Shown one piece after another: positions 1-8,491 of a stretch of 64,000 nt of DNA. The notes below the pieces were generated by a model. The model was not told where the DNA came from, made no database searches, and saw only the letters and a program-made list of their open reading frames with translations. Both the position numbers and the translations under genes were made by a program. The stretch covers positions 183,089 to 247,088 of the forward strand of contig CAWFVJ010000025.1 in NCBI GenBank assembly GCA_963819175.1, written 5' to 3'. This stretch comes from CAWBRT01 sp963819175. GTDB taxonomy: Bacteria; Acidobacteriota; Terriglobia; Terriglobales; Acidobacteriaceae. Each line of letters starts with the position of its first letter. Position 1 is the first letter of the stretch.

Positions 1-1
1 G

Positions 2-130
2 GAACTCAAGAGTGCTGTTGCCGCAGCTTGCAGCGCATGTGTGGTAGGTGCCCAGCCGCTGGGCAAGAATGCTTACAAAATCGAAGCGACCAAGGGAGTC
101 CTGGAAGAAGCGCTGAACCTGTTAGCCTGA
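2..130 (+). CDS. xanthine dehydrogenase-type FAD-binding subunit, C-terminal end (partial)
   Basis: Only the last 42 codons are in the window, ending in TGA at 128-130. The residues include AQPLGKNAYKIEATKG, followed by a short hydrophobic end. This resembles the A-x-PLSxNAYK tail of FAD-binding (CoxM/XdhB-like) subunits of molybdenum hydroxylases. Those subunits carry FAD between the 2Fe-2S subunit and the final electron acceptor. The rest of the gene lies upstream of the window, so the call rests on a short tail and the substrate cannot be judged. A strong terminator follows about 140 bases downstream. Confidence 0.55.
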   Translation, partial: ELKSAVAAACSACVVGAQPLGKNAYKIEATKGVLEEALNLLA

Positions 131-270
131 CATCGCCAATGGCGCATGGCGGGAACAACCGGCGACCGACAGGTGGTGGTCACCCCGGCAACGCCAAAGT
201 GTTTGGCGGGGATTCTGCATACACGGTTTTCAGGATACAGCTTTCGCGGAAGCGGTCTTCGGTCTAAGCG

Positions 271-301
271 GGTGGCATTTTCGAATGCCACCTTTTCTTT
301 T
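271..301 (+). terminator. Rho-independent terminator
   Basis: A perfect 9-bp stem (GGTGGCATT / AATGCCACC) with a TTCG tetraloop is followed by TTTTCTTTT. It would end the operon of the partial FAD subunit, 26 bases before the next start codon. The 131-270 stretch before it holds no convincing gene. Confidence 0.9.
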
Positions 302-326
302 CAGCGCCCATTATGATGGTGATGTA

Positions 327-1424
327 ATGAAAATATCGCAGGTTCATACGCAAATAGTAAACGTGCCGGAAGCGCAATCGCTTGCGGGGTTGCCGCTTCA
401 GCCTACCGTGGTGCGGCCGTTCGTCACGCTGCGACTCGAGACCGATGAAGGCATCAGCGGGATCGCGGTGAGTTTCACTTTCTATTCCACAGCAATGACC
501 AACGCTCTGAAGAGCGCTGTCCACGATCTGGCGTCACTCTCCATCGGTGAGGACCCGCTGGCTCCGGGGCCGCTCTTGGAGAAGCTGCGCGCTGCCGCAG
601 GTGGCTCAGGCCCTGGCGGCATCTTCATGCTGGCGTTTTCAGCCATCGACATTGCGTTGTGGGACATTCGCGGCAAGGCGCTGAATCAGCCCCTGTGGAA
701 ACTGCTTGGCGGAGGGCGGCAGCGTGTGCCGGCTTACGCAAGCGGCGTGATTCAGCGGGGCCTTTCGGACGCCGAGGCTGCCCAGGCGGCCCAGTGCCTG
801 GTCGAGAAAGGTTTCCGGCAAATCAAAATGCAGCTCGGACTTGCTGGCGAGCATTCGCCCGCGAAAGAAGTCGAGCGTGCGCGAATCGTGCGCGAGAGTG
901 TTGGTCCCGACATCAAGCTGATGGCGGATGTCAATCAACTCTGGCGCGTCGAGCAGGCAATCGATGTTGGCAGACGTATGGAGAGATTCCAGTTTTTCTG
1001 GCTCGAAGATCTCACGGTGCACGAGGATTTTGCGGGACTGGCTCGTATCTCCGACATGCTGGTTACGCCCGTCGCCGGTGGCGAATATGTTTGGGGCATC
1101 GTTCCATTCCGGCACATGCTGGAAGCCCGCTCGGTTGATATCCTGATCATCGACGCCTTGCGGGTGGGCGGGATCACGCAATGGATGAAGGTTGCGGGCA
1201 TGGCCGAAGCATTCAACACGCGAGTTGTGAACCACTGCTTTCCGGAGTTTATGGTGCACCTGGTGGCAGCGGCCCCGAACGCTTTTACGCTTGAATATAT
1301 GTCATGGACGCTGCCGTTGTTCGAAGAGATCCCGCAACTCCAGAATGGAGAGGTGATCGTGCCAGATCGTCCCGGACTCGGACTCAAGTTCGATGAGGAC
1401 TTCATACTGCGGCACGGAGACTGA
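327..1424 (+). CDS. mandelate racemase/muconate lactonizing enzyme family protein (enolase superfamily)
   Basis: This 365-aa protein has the usual capping domain (about 1-120) and TIM barrel. Metal ligands are visible as the Asp of LMADVNQLW, the Glu of WLEDLT and the Glu of VAGGEY. A C-terminal Asp/His pair (IIDALRVGG, VVNHCFPE) matches the mandelate-racemase subgroup dyad. The second-strand motif reads IKMQLG, so the usual second Lys of K-x-K is Gln. Family members abstract a proton alpha to a carboxylate, often as sugar-acid dehydratases, which would fit the sugar-acid genes further along. The ATG at 327 is preferred because family homology begins there; the in-frame codon at 285 adds 14 unlike residues. 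Substrate is unknown. Confidence 0.85.
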   Translation: MKISQVHTQIVNVPEAQSLAGLPLQPTVVRPFVTLRLETDEGISGIAVSFTFYSTAMTNALKSAVHDLASLSIGEDPLAPGPLLEKLRAAAGGSGPGGIFMLAFSAIDIALWDIRGKALNQPLWKLLGGGRQRVPAYASGVIQRGLSDAEAAQAAQCLVEKGFRQIKMQLGLAGEHSPAKEVERARIVRESVGPDIKLMADVNQLWRVEQAIDVGRRMERFQFFWLEDLTVHEDFAGLARISDMLVTPVAGGEYVWGIVPFRHMLEARSVDILIIDALRVGGITQWMKVAGMAEAFNTRVVNHCFPEFMVHLVAAAPNAFTLEYMSWTLPLFEEIPQLQNGEVIVPDRPGLGLKFDEDFILRHGD

Positions 1425-1496
1425 CGCTTTCAGCGGACGGATCGGCATTTGGCGAAACGGGGTACAGGTGACAATAGCATTCAGCGAGGGCGATGC

Positions 1497-2984
1497 GTGA
1501 GCGAGACCGTGCGGGTCGAACTGGTTCCGCTCGGGGTGTCCCTGGAAGTCGAACGTGGGGCGGCTTTAGGTAGCGTTCTGGCGGCGCATGGGTTGGAACT
1601 TCCTTGCGGAGGCTCCGAGGTGTGTGGCGGCTGCCGCGTGCGCATTCTGGAAGGGACACTGGCGGCAACCCCAAAAGACAAGCAGGCGCTCACGGATGAA
1701 GAGATTGCCGCCGGCTGGCGACTGGCTTGCCAAGCCCATGCCGAGACGGCGCTCAAGCTTCATGTGGAACAGTGGACCGTTCCTATCCTCAGCGACCAAA
1801 CACGGCTGCACGGCTCAGCGCGGAGCGGCCTTGGGATTGCGGTCGATGTTGGGACAACCACCCTCGTGGCACAGATGGTCGACCTCGCGACAGGCGATCT
1901 GCTGGGAGTTCAAACAGCACTGAATCCGCAAACCGCCTTCGGGGCCGACATCATGACGCGCTTACGATTCGCACTGACCAAGCCGGATTTAACCCCGCTG
2001 ATTCGCGATGCTATCGGCAATATGGTCAGAGAACTTGCGGTGGGCCGTGAGAGCGAAGTCGGCGAAGTAGTGCTGGTGGGCAACACGGTGATGCATCACT
2101 TGTTCGCCGGCATTGATCTGGAGCCGCTTTCGCACGTGCCGTTTGAATCGCCCGAATTGACTGAGCAGCGGTTCACGCCGCAGGAACTGAATTGGAAGCT
2201 GCCGCAAGATTGCCGAATTCGTTTTATTCCCTGCATCGGCGGGTTTGTTGGTTCAGACGTGCTCGCCGGTATTCTTGCGGTGAGCATGAGCACGACCGTT
2301 GCGCTGACGGCATTAATCGATCTCGGAACCAACGGTGAGATTGTGCTCGGGAATCGGGATCGAATCCTGTGCGCGTCGACGGCAGCGGGGCCGGCATTTG
2401 AAGCCGGCTCAATCCGCATGGGAATGCGCGCTGCCGCGGGCGCTATAGCTCAGGTATCGAATCGCAACGGCAAACTGGAGTGCACCGTCATTGGCGATGT
2501 TGCGCCGCGCGGCATATGCGGCAGCGGACTGGTGGATGCGGTGGCCGCGGGACTCGATAGCGGTGCGATTCTGCCCAGTGGCCGGTTGGCGAACGGGGCG
2601 CGCGAGTTTCCCCTGATGGAGCCCGTGATCGTGTCGCAAGCCGACATCCGCGAGCTGCAACTGGCGAAGGGCGCAATCGCCGCCGGAGTTCGCATCCTGC
2701 TGGGTCGCTGGGGTGCAACCATGAAAGACGTGCAAACCGTGTACTTGGCCGGAGCCTTTGGAAACTACGTTCGGGTCGAAAGCGCGGCCAGAGTTGGATT
2801 GCTGGAGATGGCTCGCAAGCGCGTGGTTTCCGCCGGCAATACGGCGCTACGCGGCGCGAAGTTGATGATGCTTTCCGAAAACCGTCCACTGCCGGAGATT
2901 GAACATGTGAGTCTCGCCGCCGACGCGGGTTTCCAGGATACGTTTGTGGATTGCATGAGCTTTCCAGACGCGGCAAGACCGTAG
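1497..2984 (+). CDS. 2Fe-2S ferredoxin/ASKHA-domain protein (DUF4445, reductive corrinoid-activator type)
   Basis: The protein has about 495 aa. An N-terminal plant-type ferredoxin domain shows CGGSEVCGGC followed by a fourth Cys in WRLACQAHA. An ASKHA ATPase-like domain follows, with the phosphate-binding motifs AVDVGTTTLVAQ and LIDLGTNGEIVLG and a final LAGAFGNY. This is the architecture of RamA/AcsV-type proteins, which spend ATP to re-reduce inactive Co(II) corrinoid in methyltransferase systems. No corrinoid protein or methyltransferase is visible nearby, so the partner is unknown. The start is taken as GTG at 1497, where homology begins; an upstream in-frame codon at 1449 would add 16 residues. 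It lies 72 bases after the enolase-family gene and is probably co-transcribed with it. Confidence 0.8.
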   Translation: MSETVRVELVPLGVSLEVERGAALGSVLAAHGLELPCGGSEVCGGCRVRILEGTLAATPKDKQALTDEEIAAGWRLACQAHAETALKLHVEQWTVPILSDQTRLHGSARSGLGIAVDVGTTTLVAQMVDLATGDLLGVQTALNPQTAFGADIMTRLRFALTKPDLTPLIRDAIGNMVRELAVGRESEVGEVVLVGNTVMHHLFAGIDLEPLSHVPFESPELTEQRFTPQELNWKLPQDCRIRFIPCIGGFVGSDVLAGILAVSMSTTVALTALIDLGTNGEIVLGNRDRILCASTAAGPAFEAGSIRMGMRAAAGAIAQVSNRNGKLECTVIGDVAPRGICGSGLVDAVAAGLDSGAILPSGRLANGAREFPLMEPVIVSQADIRELQLAKGAIAAGVRILLGRWGATMKDVQTVYLAGAFGNYVRVESAARVGLLEMARKRVVSAGNTALRGAKLMMLSENRPLPEIEHVSLAADAGFQDTFVDCMSFPDAARP

Positions 2985-2997
2985 AGGCGAGCGATCT

Positions 2998-3802
2998 TCA
3001 ATTTACCGTTTCCGCGCTGTAACGGGCAATGAGGCCGGTTCGGACGGCATGCCGATACATGCGAGTGAAGAACCAGGAAGCAAGCAGGACGTAGAGTACC
3101 GCAAGGCCTAAGCCCCATAGCAGCCCACTTCCTGACGCTGTGCCGCCGGAGACAATCGCTCGCATTCCCTCGAAAACATAAGAAGGCGGCAAGATGCGCG
3201 AGATGAGCCGCATCCATCCAGGGAAGCGTGGAGAGCGGATAGAAGACGCCGGCAAACGGCGAAAGAATCGCCGGAATCGGCCAGATGAACCACTCCGATG
3301 CCGGGCCGAAGCGCAGAACCAGCGCGCTGCCTACGATCCCGAAGGCGATTCCGAAGAGGAACAGCACGAGAAGGAACGGAACCAGGATGAGTCCATAGGC
3401 GAAGAAGCGAAGGCCGAATAAAGAGGTTGCCAACACCAGCATCACGGCAAGTCCGACTAAGCTGGTCACGGTGCTCGATAGCACCAGGCCGCCGACGTAC
3501 TCCGATATGGAGAGCGGCGTCGCAAAAATGTTCAGAAAATTGCGTGACCAGACATCCTCGAAGAACGTCATCGTTACTCCCTGCATGACGCGGGCAAAAA
3601 AGTCCCAGAAGAGAACAGCCCCCAGCAGGGTGGGTACGAAATTCATGCCCGACGAGGTCACGGAATTCAGGTACTTGGTGATGAATCCCCACAACACCAT
3701 GTCAATGGCGACCCACACGAACGTCGGCAATACGCGCGAGGGACTCCCACGCATCAAGTAGAACTGGCGAAGCAGAATGGCTGTGGTGCGGCCAAGAAAC
3801 AT
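2998..3802 (-). pseudogene. ABC-2 type transporter permease, single frameshift
   Basis: Translated from 3802 the frame gives a typical ABC-2 membrane protein with a short N-terminus and then hydrophobic segments, up to FYPLSTLPWMD. The downstream frame continues the family sequence as PGWMRLISRILPPSYVFEGM through a last membrane helix to a stop at 2998. Removing one base near 3218-3223 joins them as STLPGWMRLIS and gives 267 aa, a normal family length. It is therefore one gene with a +1 indel, either a real mutation or an assembly error. It follows the ATPase gene at 3851-4642 and would form the membrane half of that exporter. Substrate is unknown. Confidence 0.8.
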
Positions 3803-3850
3803 AGCGTCTAACCTAAATGCGAGCTATCAACCGACATACAATACATAGGA

Positions 3851-4642
3851 TCACCTTTCGCGAAACGAGTCTAAATCGAGGGCGAGCGGCTCGCGCGCCA
3901 CGGTGATGAACAACTCCTCGAGGTTTTCCTTGCCGTGCTCCCTCGGCAGGGTTTTGGGGTCTCCCTCCAGAAGAATCCTTCCACGCGAGAGGAAGAGCAC
4001 GCGATCGCAGACCTCCTCGACTTCGTGCATATTGTGCGATGTCCACAGCACGCCGCACGTGCCCTGCGTCGTGCAATCGTGAATCTTCGCGCGGATTTCT
4101 CGCGCGGAAGAAGGGTCCAGCGAAGCGGTCGGCTCGTCGAGAAGAAGCAGTTGCGGGTTGTTCAGCATGGCCTTGGCGAGCGCTGCGCGGGTTTGCTCAC
4201 CCGAAGAGAGCAGGCCACACTTAACGTCTCGAAACGGTTCCAGATCGAACTGCTTCAGCACAAGCGCGATACGCTGTGCTGCGTTCTTTACTCCATAGAT
4301 CAGGCCGAAGACGCGCAGATTCTGATATACGGTGAGATTGCCGGGCAGGGGAGCATAGACGGCAGCGAAATTCGTGCGCTCGAGCGCCTGCGAACGATGC
4401 GACGCCAAGTCGATGCCTTCGATCCAGACGCTCCCGGCACTTGGTTCAAGAACACCAAGAATCATGTTGATGATGGTGGTCTTGCCCGCTCCGTTCGGGC
4501 CCAGCAGGCCAACGATTTCTTTTGGCTGCACGTCGAATGAAACGGCGTCTACGGCGATGATGTCGCCGTAGACCTTGCGGAGCTGAGTTACCGAAAGCGC
4601 TTTTTCCCGCGAGGGCGCAGCCGTGGACTGCGACTCACTCAC
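3851..4642 (-). CDS. ABC transporter ATP-binding protein (ABC-2 exporter type)
   Basis: The 263-aa nucleotide-binding subunit shows Walker A GPNGAGKT (about 48-55), the signature LSSGEQTR and Walker B LLLLDEPTASLDP, followed by the switch histidine in WTSHNMHEVEEVC. It would power the adjacent permease (2998-3802) in export, classically of a drug, lipid or polysaccharide. The start codon is GTG and overlaps the stop of the upstream SDR gene (GTGA), which implies translational coupling. Gene order SDR, ATPase, permease on the minus strand suggests one operon. Confidence 0.9.
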   Translation of the reverse strand: MSESQSTAAPSREKALSVTQLRKVYGDIIAVDAVSFDVQPKEIVGLLGPNGAGKTTIINMILGVLEPSAGSVWIEGIDLASHRSQALERTNFAAVYAPLPGNLTVYQNLRVFGLIYGVKNAAQRIALVLKQFDLEPFRDVKCGLLSSGEQTRAALAKAMLNNPQLLLLDEPTASLDPSSAREIRAKIHDCTTQGTCGVLWTSHNMHEVEEVCDRVLFLSRGRILLEGDPKTLPREHGKENLEELFITVAREPLALDLDSFRER

Positions 4643-5499
4643 TTCGCCGCCGGAACCGCCGGGAAGTCGGCGCCGAGCGATGTTTTCTCCCAGGCATCGA
4701 GGTCGCGGCGCAGAACTTCGAGCTTGCCTCGCGCGCCATCCAGGGCCATGCGCCCCAGCACCAGCCGCAACGGCGGGTTGCTCGATTGCACCACTTCGAT
4801 CATTGCCTTTGCGCCGCGAACCGGATCCCCTGGCTGCTTGCCGCTGCGGCCGGAAATCGCTTGCCGGCGCGCAGCCGCGGTTTTGGCGTAGTCTTCAATT
4901 CCGTCGCCGGTCTGCTTCAGGGAGCGCCCGGCCCAATCGGTGCGGAACGGTCCCGGCTCGACGATCACCACTTTGATTCCGAGCGGCTCAACCTCCATGG
5001 CCAGTCCTTCCGAGAGACCCTCGACCGCAAACTTGGTCGCGTTATAGTAGCCCACGCCCGGGAAGCCGATGAATCCGCCAATCGAAGAGATATTGAGGAT
5101 GTGCCCGCGCCGTCGTTTGCGCATGCCCGGCAGAACAGCCCGGGTCACGTCGACGAGACCGAAGAAGTTAGTCTCGAACATGGCGCGAACTTCATTGTCC
5201 TCACCCTCCTCGACTGCGGCCATGTAGCCGAAGCCCGCATTGTTCACCAGAACATCGATTTTGCCAAAGGCTGCTTCCGCTTTCTTTACGGCCTCGGCGA
5301 TCTGCGCCGAATCGGTGACGTCAAGTTTGAGGGCAAGCCCGCGGCCATCTGTTCCGGCCACTAGATCCTGAACCTTCTTCGGGTCGCGCGCCGTTACCAC
5401 GGCGCACCAGCCACGTTCGAGCACGAGCTTCGCCAGCTCCCGGCCGAATCCGGTCGAGCAACCAGTGATCAACCAAACGGGAACATCTTGCTGCGGCAT
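4639..5499 (-). CDS. short-chain dehydrogenase/reductase (SDR family)
   Basis: This is a 286-aa classical SDR. The cofactor motif TGCSTGFG is at residues 12-19, NNAG lies mid-protein, and the catalytic Tyr-x3-Lys appears in YYNATK after a Ser-rich strand (NISSIGG). Such enzymes oxidise or reduce carbonyl/hydroxyl groups with NAD(P)H in the cytoplasm. The C-terminal part resembles the oxidoreductase group often annotated simply as an SDR, so no substrate can be assigned. The ATG at 5499 is chosen because an AGGAG lies 8 bases upstream. It is the first gene of the ABC exporter operon. Confidence 0.85.
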   Translation of the reverse strand: MPQQDVPVWLITGCSTGFGRELAKLVLERGWCAVVTARDPKKVQDLVAGTDGRGLALKLDVTDSAQIAEAVKKAEAAFGKIDVLVNNAGFGYMAAVEEGEDNEVRAMFETNFFGLVDVTRAVLPGMRKRRRGHILNISSIGGFIGFPGVGYYNATKFAVEGLSEGLAMEVEPLGIKVVIVEPGPFRTDWAGRSLKQTGDGIEDYAKTAAARRQAISGRSGKQPGDPVRGAKAMIEVVQSSNPPLRLVLGRMALDGARGKLEVLRRDLDAWEKTSLGADFPAVPAAK

Positions 5500-5717
5500 T
5501 GAATCGTTCTCCTGAGGACACAAGCAGGCTGAACTGCTTGTCCTGGTGTAAGTGGATTAACACATAGTCACTATCTTAATATCCAGGCCCACTAGATGCC
5601 CAACAGGTCGATGCAGATTCGCAAAACCTGAACGCGCGCTCCTGCCGCGGGCGCAGGAATTGAAAGCACTGGGAGCACTGCGAAAGCAGAAGTTACAGGA
5701 AATTGCGAAGGCATAAG

Positions 5718-5748
5718 TTTCCCCTGCCTTCGTTGGAAGACAGGGAAA
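5718..5748 (-). terminator. hairpin downstream of the LarA-like gene, possible terminator
   Basis: Arms TTTCCCCTG-c-CTTC and GAAG-a-CAGGGAAA close over a GTTG loop. It sits about 45 bases beyond the stop of the minus-strand gene at 5793. The T-run is weak, so a transcription-ending role is only likely. The remaining 5500-5792 spacer shows nothing else. Confidence 0.4.
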
Positions 5749-5792
5749 AGCAAAGCTCCGATGTGTGTTACAGCGCAGCCGCTCTCCGGTTG

Positions 5793-7124
5793 CTATCTGG
5801 TGAGAGCCGCTTCAGGCGAAGCAGAACACTCCGCGTGGTGTTGCCAAGCTCCTGTGTCGGAGAAGTTCCCGGCCGCATCGAAGAGCCACGGCTGCGCTTC
5901 GCCGAGCACGGCGATGTCGTGATGTTTCTGAGCTTCCTCCAGCATGCATTCGGATATATAGATGTCCTCGACGTGCAGGGTATTGGCGATGCGAGCCATG
6001 CGGATTCTACCCATGTCGGAAGCATTGCAGGTCTTGATCGCCGCTTGGATGGCCAGGCGGTCAGAGTCCATGATCAACCCTATCCGCGCCGACGGCGTTA
6101 CCGTTGAGGTCAAGACGTTAGCGTAGGTGTATTCCAAATCCATTTTGTTGAAGAGCCGCCGGGTCGTAATGTCGGCCATCCCCACGCCGCAGGAGTTTCC
6201 GTGGCTGCGGTCAGTGATGTCCAGAACTACCACCCGCATGGCCGTGGGGCCGGGATCGAGGTAAGGAGTCGGAGCGCGCCCGGTGATGTATGGGTCCATG
6301 CCGCCCCCGGAAAATTCTTTACCCAACTGGTCGACCACCAGAACGTCGAGCGGATGCAACAGCAGCTTGGGCATATTGGCCTTCGCTTCGACCAGCAGCT
6401 TGCGTTCGGTCTCAATGATCTGCTCGGCGGGAATGGCAGCGATTTTGGCTACCCGGTCGTAGGCGTTTTCCACGCTTCCGATGCCAAACAGGATGGGGAG
6501 CTTTGCCAATTTGACTTTGGCCATCTCGACGCTGAACTCGGCCATGCGCCCGAAGCCGAGCACATGGGCGGCGTCGGCCCCTTTCTGCTTGCCAAGGCCA
6601 ATGGTAATCATCTTCACCAAGCCGCTCTCGTTGAGGCCGCTGAAAGCGTTGTGGGCCTTGATTCGATTGATCACGATAATTCCATCGGCTTCGTATGCGG
6701 GCTTGTCCATGAGTACCGCAAGGCCGTTATCCAGAACGCCGAGTTCGACCACGTCCATGCAGGAAACAATTGGGCAGCCGGCGCTGTCTTCGGTCACTCC
6801 CAGACCGGCCAGCACCTGCTGCTGCCCTTCGGCAGTGGCTCCTCCGTGGCTTCCCATGGCGGGCACGATAAAGGGTTTGGCCCCGAGCCGCTTGAGCTCT
6901 TCGATGGTGACTCGTACGATCAGCGCGATCTCCGCCACACCCCTGCTCCCGACGCCCACGGCAATGCTCATACCTGGCTTGACCCGGCGCGCAATCTCCG
7001 GCCGGCGGAGTTCTTCCCGCAACGTAGCAGCCACGTCATGGACTTCCGGAGCGGCAAATTTCTGCCTCACCGGGACCATCTTCGGCAAAGTGATGTCAGC
7101 TAACAGATCCGTAATGATGCCCAT
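5793..7124 (-). CDS. LarA/DUF2088-like (lactate racemase N-domain) protein
   Basis: This protein of about 443 aa has an N-terminal region (GMSIAVGVGSRGVAEI, then FIVPAMGSHGGATAEG) matching the Rossmann-like domain of LarA-family proteins. Nickel-dependent lactate racemases and related 2-hydroxyacid racemases or epimerases belong here. The sequence diverges from true LarA and the pincer-cofactor Lys/His set cannot be confirmed by eye, so racemase activity is only an inference. No larB, larC or larE genes are visible nearby. The ATG at 7124 is taken as start, with AGGTG upstream; a GTG four codons earlier is possible. Confidence 0.7.
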   Translation of the reverse strand: MGIITDLLADITLPKMVPVRQKFAAPEVHDVAATLREELRRPEIARRVKPGMSIAVGVGSRGVAEIALIVRVTIEELKRLGAKPFIVPAMGSHGGATAEGQQQVLAGLGVTEDSAGCPIVSCMDVVELGVLDNGLAVLMDKPAYEADGIIVINRIKAHNAFSGLNESGLVKMITIGLGKQKGADAAHVLGFGRMAEFSVEMAKVKLAKLPILFGIGSVENAYDRVAKIAAIPAEQIIETERKLLVEAKANMPKLLLHPLDVLVVDQLGKEFSGGGMDPYITGRAPTPYLDPGPTAMRVVVLDITDRSHGNSCGVGMADITTRRLFNKMDLEYTYANVLTSTVTPSARIGLIMDSDRLAIQAAIKTCNASDMGRIRMARIANTLHVEDIYISECMLEEAQKHHDIAVLGEAQPWLFDAAGNFSDTGAWQHHAECSASPEAALTR

Positions 7125-7270
7125 GTCTTCAATCACCTCTCTTGTGACTCTCTTCTGAAATTACGCCGAGAAAAGCAAAATGCCCACTCAAAAAATATCG
7201 ATTTGCGGAGTTTCGTTCCGCCGCCGTTGTGATGGAAGAGACGGCAGCAAAGTTGAAGAAGAAGCTGGTG

Positions 7271-7316
7271 AGAAAGAAAAAACTGCCGGCCCTGGAATAA
7301 TCATTTCAGGACCGGC
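7271..7316 (-). terminator. Rho-independent terminator of the small secreted-protein gene
   Basis: On the minus strand a 10-bp stem with one G-T mismatch (GCCGGTCCTG / CAGGGCCGGC, 12-base loop) runs into a TTTTTTCTTTCT tract. It lies about 95 bases past the stop codon at 7411. Confidence 0.8.
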
Positions 7317-7410
7317 GAGGTATCAGGAGGGTGTACCGTTGTTTTTTGCGGGTTGTGCAACCACGCACCTGATGCGGAAAAAAACTATGGCGAAACGCGC
7401 CTTCCACGGT

Positions 7411-7743
7411 TCACTGCGATAGTGTGCCGTCGACCGAAGCCTGAGTCGCCTGCCGCGTCCGCGGCGTGGTTGTTGTCGATGTATTGGTTCGCGTCACACC
7501 CACATTCAAAGCCCTGTCAAACGTGGCTGGCGCGTCGATTAACGTAATCGTCAAGCCGTTGGTCCCGTTCGCTTCTATGATCCGCGTCTTGCCATCTTCA
7601 CCAACGATGAGCACCGACGAAGGCACGACTTGAAGAGAAACCGTTAGCGTTCCCCTGGAGGATTGAGCTGACGCCGATACGGCGCAAGCGATCAGCACCA
7701 GCAAAAAAGCAACCGTTCTGAACTGCTTTCCCAGTTTGCTCAT
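7411..7743 (-). CDS. small secreted protein of unknown function
   Basis: This 110-aa protein has a clear Sec signal peptide: a KLGKQFR start, a hydrophobic core and an AVSASAQ cleavage region near residue 26. The mature part begins RGTLTVSLQVVPSS and ends in a Thr/Arg-rich tail, the look of a small beta-rich exported domain. I do not recognise the family. It stands alone between a terminator downstream and a 700-base spacer upstream. Confidence 0.65.
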   Translation of the reverse strand: MSKLGKQFRTVAFLLVLIACAVSASAQSSRGTLTVSLQVVPSSVLIVGEDGKTRIIEANGTNGLTITLIDAPATFDRALNVGVTRTNTSTTTTPRTRQATQASVDGTLSQ

Positions 7744-7992
7744 TGCATCCTTCCCGGTACACGGCTTCGCTTACCTATAGAGCAACCAACGAACCAAAGC
7801 CACCAAGCCTGCACTTCGCACGCAACCCGCTGATTCATAGAGGCAAACTCGAACATCGAAAGAAGTCCTGACTGACGCCCGCAGAATTTGCGTCCAAGTT
7901 CTGGACCAGAACACGGAACTTTGGATACGATTTCACCCTGGCGAGCGGTACGCAATCGAACTCCGTAGATAAACCCAGAAAAAATACCTTAG

Positions 7993-8007
7993 TTCCCGTA
8001 ATGGGAA
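7993..8007. promoter_or_regulatory. inverted repeat TTCCC-N5-GGGAA, candidate operator
   Basis: TTCCCGTAATGGGAA lies about 250 bases upstream of the small secreted-protein gene. A near-identical layout (TTTCCC-N5-GGGAAA) occurs at 20592-20608. Protein and function are unknown. Confidence 0.3.
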
Positions 8008-8085
8008 TCGAATGTGTTGATCTGATAGATGCACAATCAGTTAACTACGTCAATATGAAGAGCACTACAAGATGACGCATTAATA

Positions 8086-8214
8086 AGCTGCTGAAAAACT
8101 ACTTTCCGAGGTGTCATCCTGGGCAGAGCAAAGGATCTGTTGTTTGCGCACGCTGAAAAGAAAGCAGATCCTTAGGACACGCAAAGTCGGCGCGACCTCA
8201 GGGATGACACTCTA
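8086..8214. repeat. dispersed intergenic repeat, long form with facing arms (copy a)
   Basis: It begins AGCTGCTGAAAAACTACT and carries facing GTGTCATCCTG and CAGGGATGACAC arms with AGCAGATCCTT between them. Related copies lie at 21281, 25086, 28562 and 31399. The flanking 8215-8430 stretch holds no gene I can support. Confidence 0.8.
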
Positions 8215-8433
8215 CGAGTTGCGCGAGCGTGATGCGCTGCCTCGAAGCATTTATGAAAGAGTAAATTTAAATGGTTTTTTGAAGTTACTAAAGTTCGATG
8301 CCCTTCCGGCAGGGCACGTTCTAACGTAATGTCGGGTCACTTCAAAACTGGCGCACCGCGTGCTAGCGGGAGGTCGGTTCCCTCTCATTCTGAATTCCTC
8401 AAAGGCGGCGAAAACTGGAGCGCCTCACTCAAC

Positions 8434-8459
8434 AAAAGAGGCACCCCGAAGGGTGCCTC
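8434..8459 (-). terminator. Rho-independent terminator of the hydroxyacid dehydrogenase gene
   Basis: A perfect 9-bp stem GAGGCACCC / GGGTGCCTC with a TTCG loop (minus strand) is followed by TTTTGTT. It is 32 bases past the stop at 8492. Confidence 0.9.
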
Positions 8460-8491
8460 AAGTTGGTTCCTATGCCGCCGCGAAAAGCGGG

